64,000 bases of DNA, from the NCBI RefSeq assembly GCF_003931915.1, contig NZ_RSAA01000035.1:558001-622000 (forward strand). Direction: 5' to 3'. Under the pieces are notes generated by a model. It searched no databases. It saw nothing but the letters and a program-made list of their open reading frames with translations, and was not told the origin of the DNA. A program made the translations under genes and the position numbers. How positions within the stretch are numbered: position 1 is the stretch's first letter; the number at the start of each line of letters is the position of its first letter. The stretch is from Saccharopolyspora rhizosphaerae (GTDB lineage Bacteria; Actinomycetota; Actinomycetes; Mycobacteriales; Pseudonocardiaceae). This document shows, one piece after another, positions 58,213 to 64,000 of this stretch.

Positions 58213-58620
58213 TCACGACGAGATGTTGACCATCCAGTTGATCCCGAAGCGGTCGGTGCACATGCCGAACTCGTCGCCCCACATCTGCTTCTCCAGCGGG
58301 ACGTGCACCTGGCCGCCCTCGGCGAGCTTGATGAAGTAGCCGCGGAGCGCGTCGGCGTCGTCCGCCTCGCCGCTGATGCTGATCGAGAAGTTGTTGCCGG
58401 TCTGCATGGTCATGTCCGGCGGGGCGTCCGCGGCCATCAGCGTGAAGCCGAGCTGCGTGGTCAGGTTGCCGTGCATGATCTTGTCCGCCAACGGGCCGTC
58501 CGACTGTCCGAACTGCCCGTAGGTGTTCAGGGCCAGGTCCCCTCCGAGCACGGAGTGGTAGAACTCCAAGGCCTGCCGGGCATCGCCGCCGAACTGCAGG
58601 TACGGGTTGAGCTTCGCCAC
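58213..58620 (-). CDS. VOC family (PhnB-like) protein
   Basis: A 135-residue glyoxalase/bleomycin-fold protein. It starts KLNPYLQFGGDARQALEFYH and has FGMCTDRFGINWMVNIS at the end, typical of PhnB-like members. GTG 58620 has GGAGG 8 bases upstream. It converges on the HAD gene; function unknown. Confidence 0.82.
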   Translation of the reverse strand: MAKLNPYLQFGGDARQALEFYHSVLGGDLALNTYGQFGQSDGPLADKIMHGNLTTQLGFTLMAADAPPDMTMQTGNNFSISISGEADDADALRGYFIKLAEGGQVHVPLEKQMWGDEFGMCTDRFGINWMVNISS

Positions 58621-58762
58621 CGGGATCGCCTCCAGCCGTAGGGGTGCGGGGCCCGGCGCGGCGGCATCCCCGTCCGTCGCGCCGGGCCCCGCTCTCCATC
58701 CTCGTGGTCCGGTGGCGGCTCGCGCAGCCCCGAGGGCTCGGCATCATCGGACCGGGTGGACC

Positions 58763-59671
58763 TCAGCCGAAGAAGACGCTCGTGCGCTGGGAGAGGATCC
58801 GGTACAGCGTCTGCTGGATGGTCTCCCGGACCTGGTCGGACAAGCTGAACACGAGCATCGGGTCGTCCGCCGCGCCTTCCGGGTACCTGGCGGTCTCGAT
58901 CGGCTCGCCGAACTCGATGTACCACTTCGACGGCAGCGGCACCGTCCCCAGCGGCCCGAAGTGCGGGAACAGCGGCGTCACCGGGAAGTAGGGCAGGCCC
59001 AGCAGCCGGGCGATCGGCTTGAGGTCCGCCAGCTTCGGGTAGATCTCCTCGGCCCCCACGATCGAGCAGGGCACGATCGGCGCGCCCGTGCGCAGCGCCG
59101 CCGAGACGAAACCCCCGCGGCCGAAGCGCTGCAGCTTGTAGCGGTCCTTGAACGGCTTGCCGATGCCCTTGAAGCCCTCAGGCCACACGCCCACCAGCTC
59201 GCCGCCGGTCAACAGCCGCTCGGCGTCCGGGTTGCAGGCCAAGGTGTGCCCCGCCTTGCGCGCCAACGATCCCAGCATCGGCGTCCGGAACAGCAGGTCC
59301 GCGCCCAGCATCCGCAGGTGCCGCTGCGCCGGGTGGTGGTCGTGCACGGCGACCGTGGTCATCAGCGCGTCCCACGGCAAGGTGCCGGAGTGGTTGGCCA
59401 CCACCAGCGCACCCGTCTCGGGCACGTTGTGCACGCCGATGGCGTCCACCCGGAACCACTTCTCGTAGAACGGGCGGACCAGGCGCAGCAGGACCTCGTC
59501 GGTCAGCTCCTCGTCGAACCCGAACTCGTCGACCTCGTAGTCACCGAGCAGGCGACGCCGGGCGAAGGCGAGCACGTCGATGACCGCCTCCTCCCACCCG
59601 GGCTCGCCGGGGGCCGGAGGAACGTGGTCGCCGTCCTCCGGTCGCAACGGGATCACCTGCGCATCGGCCAT
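58763..59671 (-). CDS. PlsC-type acyltransferase
   Basis: A 302-residue membrane-associated acyltransferase. The active-site block is VANHSGTLPWDALMT, where the spacing between His and Asp (Hx6D) differs from the usual Hx4D, a variant seen in this subfamily; block III is VGVWPEGFKGIGKPFKDRYK. It may acylate lysophosphatidate or a glycolipid. ATG 59671 has GGAGG; an earlier GTG at 59689 overlaps the SDR stop. The M. tuberculosis counterpart is Rv0502 by position. Confidence 0.8.
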   Translation of the reverse strand: MADAQVIPLRPEDGDHVPPAPGEPGWEEAVIDVLAFARRRLLGDYEVDEFGFDEELTDEVLLRLVRPFYEKWFRVDAIGVHNVPETGALVVANHSGTLPWDALMTTVAVHDHHPAQRHLRMLGADLLFRTPMLGSLARKAGHTLACNPDAERLLTGGELVGVWPEGFKGIGKPFKDRYKLQRFGRGGFVSAALRTGAPIVPCSIVGAEEIYPKLADLKPIARLLGLPYFPVTPLFPHFGPLGTVPLPSKWYIEFGEPIETARYPEGAADDPMLVFSLSDQVRETIQQTLYRILSQRTSVFFG

Positions 59672-59685
59672 CGCGCCTCCGCCTC

Positions 59686-60720
59686 TCACCGCAGCCTCGT
59701 CAGCAGTTCCCCGGCACGCCGTTCCAGCGCCGTGATCGTCTCCGGTTCCACCACCGGCCGCAGTCCGCGCCCGCGCACGAAGTCGTCGAACGCCTGCTGG
59801 GTGGTCCAGCGCGGGGTGAAGCCGAAGGTCTCACGGAGCCTCGTGGTGTCCAGCACCCGCCCGAAGTTGAGGAAGCGCAGCTGCTCCGGCGAGAAGTCCA
59901 CCAGCCGGGCGCTGCGGAACAACTGCGTCACCGCCGGGACCGTGGGGCTCGGCAGCGGCAGCGCCACCCGGCCCGCACGCCGGATCGCCTGCGAGAGCAT
60001 GAGCACGCCGTCACCGGCGACGTTGTAGACACCGGTCTTGTCGCCGAGCGTCGCGCGCTCCAGCACGGCCAGCGCGTCCTCGGAGTGCAGCAGCTGGAAG
60101 CGCGCGTCGAAGCCGAGGACGGTCGGCACGACCGGCAGCATGAAGTAGCGGGCCAGCATCGCGTCGATCCGCGGCCCGATCAGGTTCGAGAACCGCAGCG
60201 TGGTGATGTCCACGTCGGGCCGGCGGCGACCGAAGCCGCGCACGTAGCCCTCGATCTCCACCGCGTCCTTGGCGTAGCCGGACGACGGCAGGTCCTTGGG
60301 TTCGACGTCCTCGGTGAACACCGCGGGATCACGCGAGCTCGAGCCGTAGACGGCGCAGGTGGAGCGCACCACGACCTTGCGGACCCGCGGCGACTGCTGG
60401 CACGCGGCCAGCAGCTGCATGGTGCCGATGACGTTCATGTCCTTGAGCGTCGCCCGGCCACCCGGACCCGTGTGCGTGTTGATCGCCGCGTGCACCACGG
60501 TGTCGACGCCAGCGTTGTTGATGACCTTGCTGATCAGCGGGTTCCGGATGTCGGCGCGCACGAACTCGGTGCGTCCCATCCGCCGCAGCAGGTCGCGGCC
60601 GGGCTGCACGGTGTCCACACCCAGCACTCGCTCGATCGACGGATCAGCCGCCAGCCGCGCAGCCAGGTGGCCGCCCAGGAAGCGGCTCACACCGGTCACG
60701 AGCACGACGTTCGGCCCCAT
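59686..60720 (-). CDS. Extended SDR, NAD-dependent epimerase/dehydratase family
   Basis: A 344-residue Rossmann-fold protein starting VVLVTGVSRFLGGHLAARLA, with a Ser/Tyr site VVRSTCAVYGSSSRD and a catalytic-region YAKDAVEIEGYVRG. The usual YxxxK is replaced (Y at YAKDA, with Lys two positions later), so classical catalysis may be altered, as in mycobacterial GalE2-type members. ATG 60720 has GGGGGGATCC. Gene order with the acyltransferase is conserved with mycobacteria. Confidence 0.82.
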   Translation of the reverse strand: MGPNVVLVTGVSRFLGGHLAARLAADPSIERVLGVDTVQPGRDLLRRMGRTEFVRADIRNPLISKVINNAGVDTVVHAAINTHTGPGGRATLKDMNVIGTMQLLAACQQSPRVRKVVVRSTCAVYGSSSRDPAVFTEDVEPKDLPSSGYAKDAVEIEGYVRGFGRRRPDVDITTLRFSNLIGPRIDAMLARYFMLPVVPTVLGFDARFQLLHSEDALAVLERATLGDKTGVYNVAGDGVLMLSQAIRRAGRVALPLPSPTVPAVTQLFRSARLVDFSPEQLRFLNFGRVLDTTRLRETFGFTPRWTTQQAFDDFVRGRGLRPVVEPETITALERRAGELLTRLR

Positions 60721-60825
60721 GGATCCCCCCGCGCAGTCGAAGGAGCGCCGCCCGAGATCGATGCTACAGGCGCAACCGCCGACTCCCGGGTTGACCGGGC
60801 GGCGCCGGGATGGGCCGAACGAGGA

Positions 60826-60862
60826 AGAACCGCCGTCGACATCGGAGGTCGACGGCGGTTCT
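60826..60862 (-). terminator. Terminator hairpin after the bS22-type gene
   Basis: GAACCGCCGTCGAC (60827-60840) pairs perfectly with GTCGACGGCGGTTC (60848-60861) around 7 bases, extendable to 15 pairs. It begins a few bases after the bS22 stop on the minus strand and is followed by a T-rich stretch (TTCCTCGTT), a good intrinsic terminator. Confidence 0.8.
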
Positions 60863-60866
60863 CAGA

Positions 60867-60968
60867 TCACTTGCCCAACTTGCGACGCTGGACCCGCGTC
60901 TTGCGAAGCAGCTTGCGGTGCTTCTTCTTGGACATGCGCTTGCGACGCTTCTTGATGACCGAGCCCAT
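60867..60968 (-). CDS. Small basic ribosomal protein, bS22 type
   Basis: A 33-residue, very basic peptide: [20 protein letters not shown] followed by [13 protein letters not shown]. It matches the AURKAIP1/COX24-like protein found in mycobacterial ribosomes as bS22 (Rv0500B type), which binds the small subunit near the decoding region. ATG 60968 has AAGGAG 6 bases upstream and the gene is followed by a strong terminator. Its size makes it easy to miss. Confidence 0.9.
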   Translation of the reverse strand: MGSVIKKRRKRMSKKKHRKLLRKTRVQRRKLGK

Positions 60969-61150
60969 GCGGACTCCTTCACTCTTGACGGCGGTTCGAA
61001 CGTCTTCCGTGCCGGAGCAGCTGCCAGGAGCGCATCAGGCACGACCAACCCAAAACTTTACCTGCCCTGCTCGCCGGGCTGCCGCCGTGGTCCGGCGAGC
61101 ACGTTCCGACCGCCCCCGGGCGCTCCTGGGGGTGATCGACGCGGACGGGC

Positions 61151-61375
61151 TCAGCCCGCGTTGTAGTAGGCGTGCTCCAGGTAGGCGTGGACGTCCTTCT
61201 CGGCGACCCGGAACGAGCGGCCCACCCGAGCGGCAGGTAGCTCACCGGCGTGGACCAGCCGGTACACCGTCATCTTCGACACCCGCATCAGCTTGGCGAC
61301 CTCGGCAACGGTGAGGAACCGCACCTGGCCCATGCTCGGCGGTGCCTGCTGGCTGGGTTCGGAGTTCGCAGACAT
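61151..61375 (-). CDS. Excisionase-family helix-turn-helix protein
   Basis: A 74-residue MerR-like winged-helix protein: VRFLTVAEVAKLMRVSKMTV and YRLVHAGELPAARVGRSFRV, then EKDVHAYLEHAYYNAG. This is the AlpA/excisionase-like family; the equivalent Rv0500A lies next to the bS22 gene and proC in mycobacteria, so it is a host regulator, not a phage excisionase. Unusually related to BldC in fold. Confidence 0.87.
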   Translation of the reverse strand: MSANSEPSQQAPPSMGQVRFLTVAEVAKLMRVSKMTVYRLVHAGELPAARVGRSFRVAEKDVHAYLEHAYYNAG

Positions 61376-61533
61376 GCTTCACCGTGCCCTCCACACGTGT
61401 CGCCCCCGGCGGCTTCCCCTCCGCCGGAAACCTCACGCACGTGCTCCACCGAGACTAACGGGACACGACGAGATTGTTGAGTTGACTTTTTCCTTGGCGG
61501 TCGATGGTCTTGTTGCTCCTCGGTGCCGGAGCG

Positions 61534-61585
61534 GAACCTGCGGCGGTGCCAGTTCCTCAGGTGGGATGAGGAGAAAGCGGCTCCG
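61534..61585. repeat. Dispersed intergenic repeat blocks, copy 3
   Basis: GAACCTGCGGCGGTGC (61534-61549) is identical to 38169-38184, and AGCGGCTCCG (61576-61585) is also present at 38085-38094. Two shared blocks in two non-coding gaps suggest a family of dispersed intergenic elements in this genome. Confidence 0.7.
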
Positions 61586-61631
61586 CCGCGTGGCCGGCGT
61601 GCTCGCTCGCCGTACCTAGCTTGCGTGGCTC

Positions 61632-61655
61632 ACGACATCTCGCGCGAGATGTCGT
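61632..61655. repeat. 24-base perfect palindrome
   Basis: ACGACATCTCGC (61632-61643) is followed directly by its reverse complement (61644-61655), with no spacer. It is intergenic, 280 bases after the proC stop on the minus strand. It could be a binding site for a dimeric regulator or a terminator stem. Confidence 0.85.
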
Positions 61656-61934
61656 TCAGTTGGCGAAGGAGCGATCTCACCTGCACCGACACGCGGGGCC
61701 GTCTTGGTGGGCCGGGCGCGCCGGGAGCCTGGGGCGTCTTTCTCGGGCTGAACGCCGTGAGGACGACTGGGTAGCGCTGACTCGCCCGGCCGGTCGTGTC
61801 CGGCGGCGCCTCGTGCCGGGTTGAGCAGCGGGTGGCGTCGTGGCGGTGGGGTGCGGCTGGGTCCTCCCGCGGCTTTCGAGCTGGGCCGGCGGGGGTGGTT
61901 GGTCAGGGATGATGAGGGCCCCGCCGGTGTCTAG

Positions 61935-62756
61935 TCAGGACTGGTCGTCTTCTTCGTGGGCCTTGCCGAGTTCGACCGAGCGGTCCCGGGCTGCTTCGAT
62001 CGCGTCTATGAGCGCCGCGCGGACTCCGTGCTTCTCCAGTTCGCGGATGCCGGCGATCGTGGTGCCCGCCGGCGAGGTGACCGCTTCGCGGAGCGAGACC
62101 GGGTGGCCGCCGCCCTCGCGGAGCATGGCGGCTGCGCCGACCGCGGACTGGACGATCAGGTCGGCGGCCGTCGCGCGCGGGATGCCCAGCAGGATCCCGG
62201 CGTCGATCATGGCCTCGACCAGGTAGAAGAAGTAGGCCGGGCCCGACCCCGACAGCGCGGTCACCGCGTCCTGCTGGGTCTCCGGCACCCGGGCGACCTT
62301 GCCGACGCTGCCCAGCAACTCCTCGACCAGGTCCAGGTGGTGGTCCTCGGCGTGCGCCCCACCCGAGATGGCGGCCATGGCTTCGCCGACCAGCATCGGG
62401 GTGTTCGGCATGACCCGGACGACCGCCGTGCCCTCGGGCAGGCGCCGCTCGAAGAGCTTCGTCGGCAGGCCCGCGCACAGCGAGACGACCAGCTTCCCGC
62501 TCGGGATCTTCGGCGCCACCTCGTCCAGCAGCGCGTCGATGTCCTGCGGCTTGACCGCCACCACGATGACGTCCGCGCGCTCCACCGCCGTCGGCACGTC
62601 CACGTGCGAGATGCCGTAGGTCTTGGTCAGCTCCTCGGCACGGGTCGGGAAGCGCTCGGTGAAGAGCAGGTCGGACGGGGCTCGGCCGGCTTTGATCAAG
62701 CCCGAGAGCAGGGCTTCTCCGATCTTCCCGGCTCCGAGCACGGCGATGGTGGTCAT
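61935..62756 (-). CDS. proC: Pyrroline-5-carboxylate reductase
   Basis: A 273-residue NAD(P)H enzyme, last step of proline synthesis. N-terminal Rossmann motif TIAVLGAGKIGEALLSGLIK, then VVAVKPQDIDALLDEV, RVMPNTPMLVGEAMAAI and the C-terminal ALSGSGPAYFFYLVEAMIDA and TSPAGTTIAGIRELE. ATG 62756. Conserved neighbour of the excisionase-like gene in mycobacteria. Confidence 0.95.
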   Translation of the reverse strand: MTTIAVLGAGKIGEALLSGLIKAGRAPSDLLFTERFPTRAEELTKTYGISHVDVPTAVERADVIVVAVKPQDIDALLDEVAPKIPSGKLVVSLCAGLPTKLFERRLPEGTAVVRVMPNTPMLVGEAMAAISGGAHAEDHHLDLVEELLGSVGKVARVPETQQDAVTALSGSGPAYFFYLVEAMIDAGILLGIPRATAADLIVQSAVGAAAMLREGGGHPVSLREAVTSPAGTTIAGIRELEKHGVRAALIDAIEAARDRSVELGKAHEEDDQS

Positions 62757-62900
62757 GGAGCTCAGGGTGCCAGACCACGCTCCGTGGCGACCCCTCCCGT
62801 TGGCCCGACCTGGGAGTTACTGTGTCATGCACCACAGGTGGAGGGTTCTTCCACTCCCGTCACCCGAGCGACGCGGACGAGAAGCAGAGGAGCTTGGCCG

Positions 62901-64000
62901 ATGTTGAGCACGATGAACGACGACCCCCTCTCGATCGCCCGGATCACCCGTCAGGGAGCGGGCCCGCACGGGGACTCCGCCGAAGTCGTGACCTGGACCG
63001 AGTCCGGCCCCAGGCGCAGCAGCTACGCGGAGGTGGGGCGGGAGGCAGCTCGTCTGGCGCACGCGCTGCGCGAGCTCGGCGTCACCGGGGACCAGCGGGT
63101 CGCCACGTTCATGTGGAACAACGCGGAGCACATGGCCGCCTACCTCGCGGTGCCGTCGATGGGGGCGGTGCTGCACACGCTCAACATCCGCCTGTTCCCC
63201 GAGCAGCTCGTCTACGTCGCCAACCACGCCGAAGACCACGTGGTGCTGGTCGACCACACCCTGCTCCCGCTGTTCGCCTCGCTGCTGCCGGAGATGAAGA
63301 CCGTCCGGCACGCGGTCGTCGTCGGTGGCGACGCCTCGGCGCTCGAAGCCCCGCCCGGAGTCCAGGTGCACAGCTACGCCGACCTGCTGGCCGGGCGGCC
63401 AGACCAGTTCGACTGGCCCGAGCTGGACGAACGCTCCGCGGCAGCCATGTGCTACACCTCCGGGACCACCGCGAACCCGAAGGGCGTCGTCTACTCGCAC
63501 CGCTCGATCTACCTGCACTCCATGCAGGTCTGCATGACCGACGGGATGAACCTCGCACAGCAGGACCGCGCCCTGGCCGTGGTGCCGATGTTCCACGCGA
63601 TGTCGTGGGGCCTGCCCTACGCGGCGTTCATGGTCGGCGCGTCGATGATCATGCCGGACCGGTTCCTCCAGCCCGAGCCGCTGGTGGAGATGATCGCCGC
63701 CGAGCGGCCGACGATGGCCGCGGCCGTGCCGACGATCTGGCAAGGCGTGCTCACCGAGCTGGACAAGCGGCCGCGCGACATCTCCTCGCTCCACGAGGTC
63801 GTGGTCGGCGGAGCAGCGTGCCCCCCGGCGATGATGCGCACGTTCGAGGAGCAGCACGGCATCACCGTGGTCCACGCGTGGGGCATGACGGAGACCTCGC
63901 CGCTGGGCAGCCTCGCCCGGCCGCCCGCCGGTGTCACCGGTGAGGAACGCTGGGCCTACCGCGCGAGCCAGGGGCGGCTGCCGGCGTCGGTGGAGGGCAG
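62901..64000 (+). CDS. Long-chain fatty-acyl-CoA synthetase (FadD type), truncated by the window
   Basis: The first 366 residues of an acyl-adenylate-forming enzyme, still open at the window end. The P-loop is AMCYTSGTTANPKGVVYSHR, followed by the A5 region HAWGMTETSPLG. Substrate recognition residues cannot be judged. ATG 62901 has GAGGAG 8 bases upstream. Divergent from proC over 144 bases. Confidence 0.9.
   Translation, partial: MLSTMNDDPLSIARITRQGAGPHGDSAEVVTWTESGPRRSSYAEVGREAARLAHALRELGVTGDQRVATFMWNNAEHMAAYLAVPSMGAVLHTLNIRLFPEQLVYVANHAEDHVVLVDHTLLPLFASLLPEMKTVRHAVVVGGDASALEAPPGVQVHSYADLLAGRPDQFDWPELDERSAAAMCYTSGTTANPKGVVYSHRSIYLHSMQVCMTDGMNLAQQDRALAVVPMFHAMSWGLPYAAFMVGASMIMPDRFLQPEPLVEMIAAERPTMAAAVPTIWQGVLTELDKRPRDISSLHEVVVGGAACPPAMMRTFEEQHGITVVHAWGMTETSPLGSLARPPAGVTGEERWAYRASQGRLPASVEG

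Larger units (their letters stand above)
61376..61934. other. 559-base gap with palindrome and repeats
   Basis: No gene with a ribosome site is seen between the excisionase-like gene and the proC stop. The gap holds a dispersed repeat block (61534-61549, 61576-61585) and a 24-base perfect palindrome (61632-61655). The remainder is GC-rich and featureless. Confidence 0.5.

Noticed and set aside
61151-61375. Phage excisionase or integrated element
   Set aside because: No integrase, att site or phage gene is nearby and the gene has a conserved chromosomal neighbourhood.
1-64000. tRNA, rRNA or riboswitch genes
   Set aside because: No cloverleaf with a plausible anticodon loop, rRNA block or known riboswitch core was recognised by eye.

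Overview
The window is high-GC actinomycete DNA, roughly 70% G+C by eye, and most likely belongs to the Pseudonocardiaceae (Saccharopolyspora-like). This rests on the codon bias, GTG/TTG starts, BldC and BldN-type regulators, a partially saturated menaquinone pathway, and a gene order from about 19 kb to 62.8 kb that, from memory of that genome, runs parallel to the Mycobacterium tuberculosis Rv0500-Rv0561c block. Genus assignment is inference. No rRNA, tRNA, CRISPR array, prophage or insertion sequence was seen.

Layout. (1) 1-13.4 kb, minus strand: the NADH:quinone oxidoreductase operon nuoA-nuoM, with nuoM cut by the window edge and a 48-codon open frame filling the nuoL-nuoM gap. (2) 13.6-14.9 kb: a geranylgeranyl/menaquinone reductase (menJ-like) with a near-consensus Rex operator just upstream. 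(3) 15.1-19.0 kb: a catabolic-looking island with a two-gene AtuA-type protein, a CitMHS transporter and a divergent LysR regulator. (4) 19.1-32.6 kb: menaquinone genes menG, menF, menD, menB, menE and menA, mixed with a mannosyltransferase, an inositol-monophosphatase-type enzyme, an orphan PaaC-like protein and a secreted M1 peptidase. menC, menH and menI are not seen. (5) 32.7-34.9 kb: a small cassette resembling type VII (ESX) substrate genes that looks decayed, with one in-frame stop and about four frameshifts. (6) 35.0-38.0 kb: a DUF3558 lipoprotein, a cysteine desulfhydrase-like enzyme, a DUF4229 protein, BldC and a small membrane protein. (7) 38.3-46.1 kb, minus strand: an EspI/MinD-like ATPase, then system II cytochrome c maturation (ccsB, resB, ccdA, resA), a histidine phosphatase and hemL. 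(8) 46.3-49.6 kb: six small membrane proteins, four of them apparently related. (9) 49.6-56.0 kb: hemB, fused cobA-hemD, hemC, hemA, rex and a glutaredoxin-like gene, with a Rex operator ahead of rex. (10) 56.4-64 kb: a BldN-like ECF sigma factor, a HAD phosphatase, a VOC protein, an acyltransferase, an SDR, a 33-residue ribosomal protein (bS22 type), an excisionase-like HTH protein, proC and a truncated fatty-acyl-CoA synthetase.

How it fits together. The window is dominated by the aerobic electron-transport chain: complex I, its quinone (menaquinone plus side-chain reduction), heme, and cytochrome c assembly. NADH/NAD-responsive Rex could link them, since Rex-type operators lie before both menJ-nuo and rex-hem. 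Developmental regulators (BldC, BldN type) are interleaved. The main departures from this theme are the AtuA/CitMHS/LysR island, the orphan PaaC and the degenerate ESX-like cassette.
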